DNA of 48,316 nt from a virus. Positions 1-8,470 of the stretch are shown here, in pieces. The first letter of the stretch is position 1. The number at the start of each line of letters is the position of its first letter. The stretch is from positions 1 through 48,316 of the IMG/VR virus record IMGVR_UViG_3300045131_001716, one strand, 5' to 3'. The notes beneath the pieces were generated by a model that saw only the letters and a list, made by a program, of their open reading frames with translations, was not told the DNA's origin and did no database searches. The position numbers and the translations under genes were made by a program.

Positions 1-537
1 AACATTAATGTCTTTGTTATATAATGTTTCATATTTAATAACTGTTTTATCCTTCGGATGATTTAATAATAGACTAGGATTTGCAGTAAGTAAAACATCT
101 ATTGAATCCCAAAGCGAATTAATTGTTGATTCACTATAAAATTTAATAGATTCAACTAAACAACCAAATTTTGAAATGAAAAATAAAGACGCTGGTTTTG
201 ATTTACCCATTTCATCCGAAACAATTAAAATATCGTGAGAATCTCTCAAATCTAAATAAAAATCATTAAAATCCATCATACTAGAATGTTCAACTGAACC
301 TGCATGACCAAAAATTTCCATAGTATGTTCTTTATATAAAAAATTATATAATTCATCTTCATCTTTGAATTTAAGATGTTTTGATATATCTAAAGTTGTT
401 AAATCTGAAATTACCTCATATTCAGATTTTTCCTCATCTTCCTTAAAAGGATTCTCAAGGTACCATTTTTCATACTCTTGTTGTATTTTTTTTAAAGTAT
501 CTCTTAATACTCCGTTTAATTCTATCGCAATTTTCAT
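1..537 (-). CDS. HAD-like protein with degenerate active site (partial)
   Basis: The gene is open to the window edge, so its C-terminus is missing; 179 residues are visible. It opens with MKIAIELNGVLRDT, which matches HAD motif I in layout (beta strand, then DxDGVLxDT), but both catalytic Asp positions read Glu and Asn. A second strand with DILIVSDEMGKSKPAS resembles HAD motifs II/III. HAD phosphatases use the first Asp as nucleophile, so this copy is probably inactive or repurposed; that is inference. It is coupled to phoH by an ATGA overlap at 534-537, which also fixes the start. I am fairly sure it is a gene, less sure of the fold. Confidence 0.6.
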   Translation of the reverse strand, partial: MKIAIELNGVLRDTLKKIQQEYEKWYLENPFKEDEEKSEYEVISDLTTLDISKHLKFKDEDELYNFLYKEHTMEIFGHAGSVEHSSMMDFNDFYLDLRDSHDILIVSDEMGKSKPASLFFISKFGCLVESIKFYSESTINSLWDSIDVLLTANPSLLLNHPKDKTVIKYETLYNKDINV

Positions 538-1283
538 TCTGTTTCGTTATCGTATTTGTCTAAAATCTTACTAATCAAAGGATTTCTAACTATGTCTTTT
601 TTATCTTTAAATTCAAAAGTGGAAATGTGATTAGAATCTCTAAATTTTTCAATAGCATCCCATAAACCACTATGTGTTTTGTTTTTATATCTATCAGATT
701 GTTCAACATCACCAGAAATAAAGAACTTACTATTAAATCCAATCCTCGTTAATAGAAGTTTCATTTGACTTGGTGTTGCATTTTGACCTTCTTCAAATAT
801 TAATATTGAATTGTCAATATTCATACCCCTCATAAATGCCAAAGCAAAAACTTCAATAACTTCAATCTCTTTTAATTTTTCTCTGGTTTCTTTTCCAATA
901 ATTTTATTTAACAAATAATAAGATGGAAATATATAAGGGTCTAATTTTTCTTCTACATTTCCAGGTAAACTACCCAATTTTTCTTCAGCTTCAACTGCAG
1001 GTCTTACAATAATAATTTTCTCGTAAGGTGTATTTGGGTCCGCCAATAAATCAATCGCGGCTTTCATTGTGATATAACTTTTACCCACACCTGCTGGTCC
1101 TGAACAAATCGTCACTTCACTTGATATCAAAACGTCGTAATAACTTTTTTGAGTTTGTGTTAAAAACTTTTCTTTAGTTTTTCTTTTTATGATTGAACAA
1201 ATAATTTCTTTTTTTGTTCTTGTATTTCTTTCTTCTGATAGTGGTGTTGGTGTTGGGGATTTTCTAGTTGGTTTTGTTGCCAT
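534..1283 (-). CDS. phoH: PhoH-like ATPase
   Basis: A 249-residue protein with a PhoH/RecD-like P-loop core. Walker A is GPAGVGKS (about residues 62-69). The strand after it carries IIIVRPAVEAEEKLGSLPG, a PhoH signature, and Walker B is SILIFEEGQN (about 159-168), where many homologues read DEAQN. It ends in the sensor-like ISGDVEQSD. PhoH proteins are common in large phages; they hydrolyse ATP and have been linked to RNA handling, but the phage role is unsettled. The N-terminal 25 residues are Thr/Pro/Lys-rich and probably flexible. It lies 4 nt downstream of a possible 22-codon ORF and overlaps the HAD-like gene. Confidence 0.9.
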   Translation of the reverse strand: MATKPTRKSPTPTPLSEERNTRTKKEIICSIIKRKTKEKFLTQTQKSYYDVLISSEVTICSGPAGVGKSYITMKAAIDLLADPNTPYEKIIIVRPAVEAEEKLGSLPGNVEEKLDPYIFPSYYLLNKIIGKETREKLKEIEVIEVFALAFMRGMNIDNSILIFEEGQNATPSQMKLLLTRIGFNSKFFISGDVEQSDRYKNKTHSGLWDAIEKFRDSNHISTFEFKDKKDIVRNPLISKILDKYDNETE

Positions 1284-1287
1284 TATT

Positions 1288-1356
1288 TTATTTTTTCTTT
1301 TTTAGTATCGGACAGTTCTCGTCGATATACGCTTTCACCTTTATTGGGACTTTCAT
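1288..1356 (-). CDS. Possible 22-residue basic miniprotein
   Basis: A short ORF encodes MKVPIKVKAYIDENCPILKK plus two more lysines. Its ATG overlaps the stop of the epimerase gene in the ATGA arrangement used across this operon, and its stop lies 4 nt before the phoH start. It fills the 69-nt gap between the two genes. I recognise no family. It may be translated by coupling, or may simply be a leader for phoH. Confidence 0.35.
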   Translation of the reverse strand: MKVPIKVKAYIDENCPILKKKK

Positions 1357-2375
1357 AAATCCAAATTGTTTCTTTTTTTTAATTCTACTTGAGTTGAAAT
1401 CCACTCGTAGGTTTTTTGAAGACCTACTAACAATAGTTGATTAACTTCCCAACCAACCTTTTCTTTATAAAGTTTGTTGTCGGAATTACGACCTTTAACA
1501 CCTAACGGACATTTAAATCCATATTTTGAAACGAATTCATCCCCTTCAATGTTTTGAATATTAATGTCTTTACCTGAAATTTGTATTGCCATTGACGCTA
1601 ATTTATTAATAGTTACCATTTCTTCTGACCCAATATTTACAGGTCCTAAAAAGTCACTTTCCATCAATCTTAAAATCGCTTCCACGCATTCATCAATATA
1701 TAAGAATGAACGAGTTTGTTGACCATTACCCCAAACTTCAATAGTTCCACCATCTTCAGTTTCAGACGCTTTTCTACACATTGCGGCTGGTGATTTTTCT
1801 CTACCACCCATCCATGTACCTTGTGGTCCAAAAATGTTGTGGAATCTTGCAACTCTAACATCTAAACCATAGTTTCTATTAAATGCCAAGTATAATCTTT
1901 CTGAAAATAATTTTTCCCATCCATATTCAGAATCAGGATTTGCCGGGTATGCTGAAGATTCTTCACAGTTAGGATTTAATGGGTCTAACTGATTATGTTC
2001 AGGATACATACATGCGGATGATGAATAGAATACTTTTTTAACTTTTTTAATAACACATTCGTGAGCAACATTAAGATTTATTGTTGCAGAATTGTACATA
2101 ACATTTGCATCGTTTTCACCTGTAAAGATATACAATGCTCCCCCCATGTCCGCAGCCAATTGATAAACCTCATCAACACCTTCTTCAATCACTAACTTAA
2201 CCACATTAGGGTCAGTTAAATCACCTAAGATAAACTCATGACAAATCTCATCATGTGAAAAATACTCATGTTTTTTTATATCACATATTCTTACGTGATT
2301 ACCTTCTTCTTTTAATCGTTTTGCGAGGTGTCCACCTATGAACCCTCCACCACCTAAAATTACTACTCTTTTCAT
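1353..2375 (-). CDS. GDP-mannose 3,5-epimerase-like enzyme
   Basis: An extended short-chain dehydrogenase/reductase of 340 residues. The N-terminal Rossmann motif is GGGGFIGGHLA (about 8-18). The protein follows plant GDP-mannose 3,5-epimerase closely: YSSSACMYPE, FHNIFGPQGTWMGGREKSPA, GNGQQTRSFLYIDECVEA and GPVNIGSEEMVTI. Cys122, Tyr151, Lys155 and Lys194 fall where Arabidopsis GME has Cys145, Tyr174, Lys178 and Lys217, at a constant offset of 23. The family converts GDP-D-mannose to GDP-L-galactose (and GDP-L-gulose) using bound NAD. Here it probably feeds the neighbouring glycosyltransferases, including the two fucosyltransferase-like enzymes at 9146-10761. A different SDR sugar epimerase is possible but less likely. 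Confidence 0.85.
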   Translation of the reverse strand: MKRVVILGGGGFIGGHLAKRLKEEGNHVRICDIKKHEYFSHDEICHEFILGDLTDPNVVKLVIEEGVDEVYQLAADMGGALYIFTGENDANVMYNSATINLNVAHECVIKKVKKVFYSSSACMYPEHNQLDPLNPNCEESSAYPANPDSEYGWEKLFSERLYLAFNRNYGLDVRVARFHNIFGPQGTWMGGREKSPAAMCRKASETEDGGTIEVWGNGQQTRSFLYIDECVEAILRLMESDFLGPVNIGSEEMVTINKLASMAIQISGKDINIQNIEGDEFVSKYGFKCPLGVKGRNSDNKLYKEKVGWEVNQLLLVGLQKTYEWISTQVELKKRNNLDL

Positions 2376-3310
2376 TATTTAAAATATTTTTGGTATATGT
2401 CAAAATATTCGACAGTTTTATCAGGAAGTAAATCCCTGTAGTTATGTAAATTCTCCAATAAAGGTAATGTGCCTCTATAACCGATAACTTCGTTTTCTAA
2501 ATTTTTTACCAAGTCTTGTGGATTTCTTGCTTGGTAAACTGATGCTTTTGCAAAGATTACTGAATTAGGAAAGTGATGTTGCATCACATATGACCCCCAA
2601 ATATCATCCATTCTACCTGTATATGGGAATACTGTATAATATTTCAAAACACTTCTATGAATAAATGTATTTTGTGAATTGAATGGTGTTAATTGTTTTG
2701 TTGTAAATGGTTCAAATGGTTTGAATTTTACAATTGGTTTTTTACTTAATCGACAAATTGCATCAATATCAGGGTCTCCATCCCAAAACTCTGCTTGAAC
2801 CATAGGAGTGATTTTTGTTTTACCTTTGTATTCAATATTATTTTTAACTTGTAAATGTTCAATTGGAAATCCTCTATGCCATAAATCTTTATGTTCTGTT
2901 GTTGAGATTGCGTCAAAATAAGGACAAGACATATTCTCATATTCGTCAACTTCAATTGTTTGACCTAACATAATATTATCTCCCCAACTATCGTATGGGA
3001 TATTATCATCATCAACTGTTGCAACAATTTCAGCACCTTGTTGATATGCATAAACAAATCCAATGTTTCGTCTTTGAATGGTTTTCCATCCTATAATTTC
3101 CGATAACTCAGGGTACAATTCTATTTGTTTTTCAGGGTGTAGATATAAAACATTTTTAAAATCAGATTCTAACTGCCGATACATTTCATGAGGGGTTTTA
3201 GTATCTCCCACAATTACAAAAGTAAAATCTTTTTTATCTGCTATAGATGCGAACTTAAGAGTCGCCTCAGTTGGTTCATTAATTGTTGTTGTAATTATAA
3301 ATTTTTTCAT
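2375..3310 (-). CDS. STELLO/DUF288-like glycosyltransferase
   Basis: A 311-residue protein with FIITTTINEPTEATLKFA at the N-terminus, VIVGDTKTPHEMY, then KTIQRRNIGFVYAYQQGAE followed by ATVDDDNIP. This order (start strand, GDTKTP, RRNxGY, DDDN) matches the DUF288/STELLO and reversibly-glycosylated-polypeptide group, where the DDD cluster is the likely metal/nucleotide-sugar site. Function as a glycosyltransferase or sugar-nucleotide enzyme is inferred from that resemblance. It overlaps the epimerase by one base and the next upstream gene by an ATGA. The acceptor is unknown. Confidence 0.65.
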   Translation of the reverse strand: MKKFIITTTINEPTEATLKFASIADKKDFTFVIVGDTKTPHEMYRQLESDFKNVLYLHPEKQIELYPELSEIIGWKTIQRRNIGFVYAYQQGAEIVATVDDDNIPYDSWGDNIMLGQTIEVDEYENMSCPYFDAISTTEHKDLWHRGFPIEHLQVKNNIEYKGKTKITPMVQAEFWDGDPDIDAICRLSKKPIVKFKPFEPFTTKQLTPFNSQNTFIHRSVLKYYTVFPYTGRMDDIWGSYVMQHHFPNSVIFAKASVYQARNPQDLVKNLENEVIGYRGTLPLLENLHNYRDLLPDKTVEYFDIYQKYFK

Positions 3311-4041
3311 AATAATTCTGTTATTTGTCCGTTAAAGCTCATTCCATGTTTATTGTTTTCTGTTTTTTCGTTAGAACCATGATTATGGTAATTAGGGTAT
3401 TTTATTCCGGCTGCCTTTAGTGTATAACCAACTTTTCTAAATGCTGACATCATGCATTGTTCTGCCTGTGGATAACATTGAAAGCAGTCTTGGTGTGATT
3501 CTGATAAAGGTTTAATTGTTTTCCACCCCCAACTACAAACAGCATTTTGCCAATACCCAGTATTTAGTTCTGAATCTCTCATAAACCAATTAGGGTCTAA
3601 AATACCGTCTCGATTAAATAAAACCAAACCATCATTTTCTTCTCTAATATTAGTCTCGTGACCAATACCATTATTATAGTTAGGATTTCTTAAGGACCTA
3701 CTGTTAAATGTGTATATACAATCCTCTTCAACATCTAAATTTTTAAATTGGTCGGTATAAATCGCATCAATATTAGATAAAAATTTAATATCTTCAGGGT
3801 TTGAATTTTCATTAATATAGTTAAACATTTCTTTCATAGAAATAAGATGTGACCTATCTAAATTAACAACGTCAACAACATCCGATTGGAATTGTTTATA
3901 ATATTCATAATATTCCAAGTTTTCACATAAAATGTGAATCTTATCAAAAATTTTACTATTCCAATTAATAACGTTAGTTATTTCAATATTTCTTTCTTCC
4001 GTTTTATATTTAAAACCATCAACAATTTGTACTAAGCTCAT
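3307..4041 (-). CDS. Putative GT-A-like glycosyltransferase of unknown type
   Basis: I do not recognise a named family. The 244 residues start MSLVQIVDGFKYKTEERN and hold an alternating strand/helix N-terminal half with FLSNIDAIYTDQF, which looks like the metal-binding strand of GT-A enzymes (compare STNIDIV in the gene at 6809-7639). The C-terminal half is rich in Trp, Tyr, Cys and His, with CYPQAEQCM and YPNYHNHGSN near the end. The position inside a glycan operon supports a glycosyltransferase role. It is coupled by ATGA to the downstream DUF288-like gene and lies 2 nt after the alcohol dehydrogenase gene. Confidence 0.45.
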   Translation of the reverse strand: MSLVQIVDGFKYKTEERNIEITNVINWNSKIFDKIHILCENLEYYEYYKQFQSDVVDVVNLDRSHLISMKEMFNYINENSNPEDIKFLSNIDAIYTDQFKNLDVEEDCIYTFNSRSLRNPNYNNGIGHETNIREENDGLVLFNRDGILDPNWFMRDSELNTGYWQNAVCSWGWKTIKPLSESHQDCFQCYPQAEQCMMSAFRKVGYTLKAAGIKYPNYHNHGSNEKTENNKHGMSFNGQITELL

Positions 4042-4043
4042 GT

Positions 4044-5078
4044 TTAATTATTTGTTATAATACATTTTAATACTTGGTCACCATAATCAGCAACTAAATC
4101 AAATGCTTTTTGAATATCCTCAAATTTAAATTCGTGAGAAATTATTTTTTCAATATTTTTATCTCCCGTATAATGTTTAACACAATCATCTAATGTTTGA
4201 TTTGACCTTCTAACATTTTTAATGGTTAATTCTTTACTTCTCATTCTATGTGGGTTATAGTTAACAAAATCCGCTTCAGGAATACCAATCAAAGCAACTT
4301 TACCATTAACAGATGAAACATTGATACAACCATCAATTGATTCTACAGTTCCTCCAGTATCAATTGCCATTGTTGTTCCCATACCATTAGTCAATTCTTT
4401 AATCTTTTTATGATAATTATCCGATAATAAAAATGATTCTGATACTCCAAATTCTTTTGCAAATTTAACTCGATAAGGTAGTTTATCTACCATAAAAATA
4501 TCTTTAACCCCAGCCTTTTCTAAAATAGAATACATACAAAGTCCTATTGGCCCAGCACCAAATATTGTCGCGGATTCAGTAAATTTAGGTTCTATTAGAT
4601 TTGCTGTGTGAAGACATACCCCTAATGGTTCTAACAAACTTGCCAAGTTATATGACATATTATCAGGTATTTTAACAAGTTGTAATTCTTCAACTATTAC
4701 ATAATCAGAAAACGCACCTTGAGCGTTTGCTCCCATAAACGTTCCTTTATCACAAAGATTATGTTTACCTTTCATTGACCAGTATGATGTCACACACGGC
4801 ATACCAGGTTCTACGGCAACTCTGTCTCCTTCTTTAAATTTTTCTGACCCGTTTGAATCAACAATAATACCCGCAGGTTCATGACCCATATACATAGGTA
4901 AAGGATTTTTAAACGAACCTAATCCACCTTCTTTAAAATAATGCATATCGGAACCACAGATTCCGACAGATTTCATTGCGACTAATATTTGCCCCTTTTT
5001 AAGTTTTGAAATTTCTTCTTCAAAAATTTCAATTTTTCTAATTTGTGTTAGTTTTGCTACTCTGTTCTTCATAATCAA
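4044..5078 (-). CDS. Zinc-dependent medium-chain dehydrogenase
   Basis: A 344-residue MDR-family enzyme. Catalytic zinc ligands are seen in GICGSDMHYF (Cys41) and MGHEPAG (His66, Glu67), with Glu150 in LLEPLGVCLH. The coenzyme fold has FGAGPIGL (about 173-180), and Asp198 after the second strand favours NAD over NADP. Relatives include sorbitol, threonine and L-idonate dehydrogenases. The lobe that normally holds four structural-zinc cysteines keeps only Cys95 and Cys109, so the structural zinc is probably absent. The start overlaps the aminotransferase gene by 41 nt; an internal ATG at 5072 is equally plausible. I infer it oxidises a sugar or sugar nucleotide for the following steps. Confidence 0.8.
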   Translation of the reverse strand: MIMKNRVAKLTQIRKIEIFEEEISKLKKGQILVAMKSVGICGSDMHYFKEGGLGSFKNPLPMYMGHEPAGIIVDSNGSEKFKEGDRVAVEPGMPCVTSYWSMKGKHNLCDKGTFMGANAQGAFSDYVIVEELQLVKIPDNMSYNLASLLEPLGVCLHTANLIEPKFTESATIFGAGPIGLCMYSILEKAGVKDIFMVDKLPYRVKFAKEFGVSESFLLSDNYHKKIKELTNGMGTTMAIDTGGTVESIDGCINVSSVNGKVALIGIPEADFVNYNPHRMRSKELTIKNVRRSNQTLDDCVKHYTGDKNIEKIISHEFKFEDIQKAFDLVADYGDQVLKCIITNN

Positions 5079-6183
5079 TTATCGCTTGTTTTAATATATC
5101 ACAAATGTAATCCACCTCTGTAACCGTTAATTCGGGATATAATGGAGGACAGATATGATGATTACAATAGTAATCAGTATTTGGTAAATTTACATAGAAA
5201 AATTGTTCTTTATATAATGGTTGTAAATGAACGGGTATTTTATATACCTCACCAGTTAATGATATACCATTTTCTTTACAATATGTTTTTAACCAAGAAC
5301 TATCAATTGGGGTTGTAATAATTGCTTTATAATAAGAACAAACTCCTTCGCCTTTTTGTTTAATGACATTATATTTGGTGGATTTTAAATTATCATAATA
5401 TCTATCTAATAACATTGACCTTCTACCTATTCTAGACTCAACTCTATCACATTCAATACTACCTAATAAACCTGTAAATTCATTAATTTTAAAGTTATTA
5501 CCTTCATGGTTCACAATAATTCCCGCATCATTAATGTCCCTACCAAAATTTTTAAGGGATTTCATTTTTTCATAATAATTTTTATTGTTTGTTGTGACAA
5601 TTCCGCCTTCTCCAGTTGTCATTACTTTAGTTGGAAAAAAAGAAAAACAACCAATGTCTCCAATTGTTCCTGCTCTATATTTTCCACGATAAGATAGATG
5701 AGCGTGAGCAGCGTCCTCAATTAATGGAACATTCATCTTTTTACATAACTCAACAATTTTAGAAATCTTATGTGAAATTATACCGCCAATGTGAACAATA
5801 ATTACCGCTCCAACATCGGAAGTCAACTTTGATTCCAAATCCTTTGGACATAATGAAAAAGATTCATTTTCCATATCAACTAATTCAACAATACCCCCTG
5901 AATTAGTTACAGCAACACTGGTCGCAAAAAATGTATTTGACGGTATTAATACTTTTTTTCCATGAACATTAATTGCCTTTAATGCCAACTCAATTGCGGT
6001 GGTACCATTAGAGCATGCCATGGTATATTTGGATTTGACTAAGTCACCAAACTTAGATTCAAACTCAGTAACATATTTAGATTCTCCTAATGGTCGGTCT
6101 GAAGATAATATGTCCCAAGCACCCCTAAGGAATTTTAATTTTGATTTAAAATCGAATTTTAATTTAAAGATTGGAATTTTCAT
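5038..6183 (-). CDS. DegT/DnrJ/EryC1/StrS sugar aminotransferase
   Basis: A full-length (381-residue) PLP-dependent sugar aminotransferase. The PLP pocket is visible in CSNGTTAIELAL (57-68), IEDAAHAHLS (Asp157, ring-nitrogen contact) and FSFFPTKVMTTGEGG (Lys186, Schiff base). These enzymes transfer an amino group from glutamate to a keto-sugar nucleotide. The next gene (6183-6812) is a PglD-like acyltransferase, so the pair probably makes an N-acetylated amino sugar; the exact sugar cannot be read from sequence. Its start shares a base with the acyltransferase stop. No 4,6-dehydratase of the RmlB/PglF type is in the window, so the keto-sugar must come from elsewhere. Confidence 0.9.
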   Translation of the reverse strand: MKIPIFKLKFDFKSKLKFLRGAWDILSSDRPLGESKYVTEFESKFGDLVKSKYTMACSNGTTAIELALKAINVHGKKVLIPSNTFFATSVAVTNSGGIVELVDMENESFSLCPKDLESKLTSDVGAVIIVHIGGIISHKISKIVELCKKMNVPLIEDAAHAHLSYRGKYRAGTIGDIGCFSFFPTKVMTTGEGGIVTTNNKNYYEKMKSLKNFGRDINDAGIIVNHEGNNFKINEFTGLLGSIECDRVESRIGRRSMLLDRYYDNLKSTKYNVIKQKGEGVCSYYKAIITTPIDSSWLKTYCKENGISLTGEVYKIPVHLQPLYKEQFFYVNLPNTDYYCNHHICPPLYPELTVTEVDYICDILKQAIIDYEEQSSKTNTN

Positions 6184-6812
6184 TATTTATAATATTTTTT
6201 AATTTTTGATGGTACTCCCGCAACCATAACATTAGATGGGACATCTTCAATTACAACTGAACCAGCAGCGACCGTTGAATCATTCCCAACTTTGATGTTA
6301 GGGATAATAGTTGAGCTTGCACTAATAAAAGAAGACTCACCAATTTTTACATAACCACAAAGAGTTACATTTGGCGATATTTGTGAAAAACTATCAATAT
6401 GACAATCGTGTTCAACAATTGAACCTGTATTAATGATTGTACAATCTCCAATATAGGCATCAACATGGATTACCGCATTTGGACAAATTAAATTACCATT
6501 ACCGATTTTTTTTGTTGATATGATTGCAGATGGATGAATACAATTTATTGGTTCTTTTTTTGTATATGACTTAATTAGTTCATAATGTTTTTTTCTAATA
6601 AGGTTATCTCCTGTCGCAATAAAATAATCTACATTAGACTTTTTAATATATTCTAAAGATTTTTCAACTGTAGAGTATAATCTATTAATTTGGATTTCAT
6701 CTGCAAAACATTCAGCATAATAAAGTACGTGATGAGGGTGAGTCATTTTAAAAATGTTTGTTGCTATTTTAGCCCCTGATGAGCCTCCAACAATTAAGAT
6801 TGATTTACTCAT
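6183..6812 (-). CDS. PglD-like sugar N-acyltransferase (left-handed beta helix)
   Basis: A 209-residue protein with a Rossmann-like PglD N-terminal domain (ILIVGGSSGAKIA, about 5-17) followed by hexapeptide repeats from about residue 95 to 190 (for example IGNGNLICPNAVIHVDAYIG). His135 in VEHDCHI sits where PglD-type acetyltransferases carry the catalytic base. It likely acetylates the amino sugar produced by the adjacent DegT enzyme using acetyl-CoA. The ATGA overlap with the upstream gene and one-base overlap with the aminotransferase indicate coordinated translation. Confidence 0.85.
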   Translation of the reverse strand: MSKSILIVGGSSGAKIATNIFKMTHPHHVLYYAECFADEIQINRLYSTVEKSLEYIKKSNVDYFIATGDNLIRKKHYELIKSYTKKEPINCIHPSAIISTKKIGNGNLICPNAVIHVDAYIGDCTIINTGSIVEHDCHIDSFSQISPNVTLCGYVKIGESSFISASSTIIPNIKVGNDSTVAAGSVVIEDVPSNVMVAGVPSKIKKYYK

Positions 6813-7639
6813 ATTAATTCAATTGGCAAATTTTCATTATACATACCCCATTCATCTGAGTTAGATGTGTTTGTAAAATCTCGTATGATAGAATTTTGGT
6901 CAGACATTGGAGGTACAGATTCATCTTCATCTCTATCGCCACTCTTACCGTGATTTAAATGAAATATATAATGGTCTAATACTTGGATTTTAGAATAAAG
7001 TGATGCTTTTTTCATTACGTTTGTATCAATACCACATCCAAACAATATTGATTCTTCAAAACCTTTCATATGGTTCCATATGTTTTTGTGACCAATTTGA
7101 TAGTCACCACAACAATTAATCAGAGACCATTTATCTGTTTCACTTTCAAATCTTTCTTTAGTTCTATAACCATCACGATTATCCCATAAAGATTTGTATA
7201 AACTATTGTAATCGTTAAATGACAAATGATGTGATTCATCAACATCTCTTCTTGGAACTGTATAAAATACATTTTCCTTTAGGATTGAATCTTCAAGAGG
7301 TGTTGTTACAATATCAATATTAGTCGAAATAATATAATCATGAGATGCCCGTCTTAATCCAATATTTCTACCAATAGATTCAATCATACTATAGTTTGCA
7401 ATCTCAGGATATTTCTCTTTTAAAAATTCTTTAGGAACTTGAATATATTTTAATTTTCCTGTTTGAGGTAAATTATGTTTAATGTTAGAAATAACACCTT
7501 CACCATTCTTAGTTTTCCAATCTACAAAAATAACTTCATCATGATGTTCAATTAAGGATAATAATGCCATAGTAGTTCTTTTGTATAAGTTTCCACCATA
7601 GTTATCGTTTTTTGATGTTAGTATTACCGATTTTTTCAC
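6809..7639 (-). CDS. Putative GT-A-like glycosyltransferase
   Basis: A 276-residue protein beginning MKKSVILTSKNDNYGGNL, with IGRNIGLRRASHDYIISTNIDIV in the middle; I read the last part as the nucleotide-sugar and metal-binding strand (NID in place of DxD). Downstream are INCCGDYQIGHKNIW and FGCGIDTNVM, a layout common in GT2-like enzymes where late acidic and His residues bind the acceptor side, and a late IFHLNHG. Exact family unknown. It is coupled by ATGA to the PglD-like gene and by a one-base overlap to the FkbM gene. Confidence 0.55.
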   Translation of the reverse strand: MKKSVILTSKNDNYGGNLYKRTTMALLSLIEHHDEVIFVDWKTKNGEGVISNIKHNLPQTGKLKYIQVPKEFLKEKYPEIANYSMIESIGRNIGLRRASHDYIISTNIDIVTTPLEDSILKENVFYTVPRRDVDESHHLSFNDYNSLYKSLWDNRDGYRTKERFESETDKWSLINCCGDYQIGHKNIWNHMKGFEESILFGCGIDTNVMKKASLYSKIQVLDHYIFHLNHGKSGDRDEDESVPPMSDQNSIIRDFTNTSNSDEWGMYNENLPIELI

Positions 7640-8292
7640 TAAACTCTTTTATATAATTTATCGCAAAACATTTTACCATTAACAGAACTTCTATGTGTGG
7701 AGCTATCTTTAACATGAACAAATCCTTTAGATAGAATTGCTTCATTAACTTTAAAATCAAATTCAGAACCTAAATCGGTAACCTCAATGATTATATAGGT
7801 GAAATTTTTTAGTTCATCACCAATACCTTCAAGTACCTGTAATTCCGCCCCTTCAGTATCAATGTTCAATAAATCATAATTTGAAAACTCTAATCCTTCT
7901 CTTTCAAACAAGGTTTTAATTGTTATTGTTTTAGTCATAACAATATCACCATCTTGTTCTAACAAAGAACTTGAGTCCACATTAGATGGTGGACAGTATA
8001 ATTTCACATCCAAATCATCAACATTCCATGCGGCAAGATTGTAAACCTTTTGACCAAATTTTTCAATTTCCCCTTTAAAGATTTCGTAAGAGTTTGGATG
8101 AGCCTCTAAAAAAATAGAATTACTTCCACAATAATGTGCGTATTGTTTAGCCTCCCATGCATCCCATGCGCCAATATGTAAAACTCCTTTAGGTGTCCAA
8201 TCTAAATTGTAAAATAGACCTTTGTTGTTTCCAAAATTTACGGACCCAACGTCGTTTGGGTCTTTATCCCAAAATGCTCCAAATAAACTCAT
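7639..8292 (-). CDS. FkbM-family methyltransferase
   Basis: A 217-residue SAM-dependent methyltransferase of the FkbM type. Motif I is GVLHIGAWDAWEA (about 36-48, with HIGA rather than DVGA), the acidic strand is IFLEAHPNSYEIF, and the family hallmark LLNIDTEGAELQVLEGI follows. FkbM enzymes O-methylate sugars or polyketides; in a glycan operon a sugar O-methyltransferase is the simplest reading. The start at 8292 follows a very A-rich leader with no Shine-Dalgarno sequence. The upstream gap to the next gene contains a possible frameshift extension (see 8339-8470). Confidence 0.85.
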   Translation of the reverse strand: MSLFGAFWDKDPNDVGSVNFGNNKGLFYNLDWTPKGVLHIGAWDAWEAKQYAHYCGSNSIFLEAHPNSYEIFKGEIEKFGQKVYNLAAWNVDDLDVKLYCPPSNVDSSSLLEQDGDIVMTKTITIKTLFEREGLEFSNYDLLNIDTEGAELQVLEGIGDELKNFTYIIIEVTDLGSEFDFKVNEAILSKGFVHVKDSSTHRSSVNGKMFCDKLYKRV

Positions 8293-8338
8293 ATTATTTT
8301 TTTTTTTATTATTTTTTCTGTCCCAGATTCGACATTAT

Positions 8339-8470
8339 TTATTTGTAAAATTTCCTAATTATAGGTATTTTCACGTATCCTGTTTCCTTATCCAAATAAG
8401 TATTAGATTCAAAGTAATTTTTTAATTGTGTTTTAATATTTTCTATTATAATGTGTAGTCCCAATTTTTT
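8339..8470 (-). other. Open -1 frame after a slippery A6 run; possible C-terminal extension
   Basis: The upstream gene reads CCA AAA AAT TGG near its end, so A AAA AAT (8464-8470) is in the phase required for a -1 slip. After the slip the frame stays open for about 42 codons, through GLHIIIENIKTQLKNYFE and DKETGYVKIPIIRKFYK, to a TAA at 8339. The peptide has a helical, charged, coding-like look and no ATG of its own. It could reflect programmed frameshifting, a true one-base deletion, or a homopolymer sequencing/assembly error. Confidence 0.4.

Noticed and set aside
365-574. Plus-strand 69-codon ORF near the left end
   Set aside because: It is antisense to the HAD-like gene and phoH, both of which have clear protein motifs and coupled starts.
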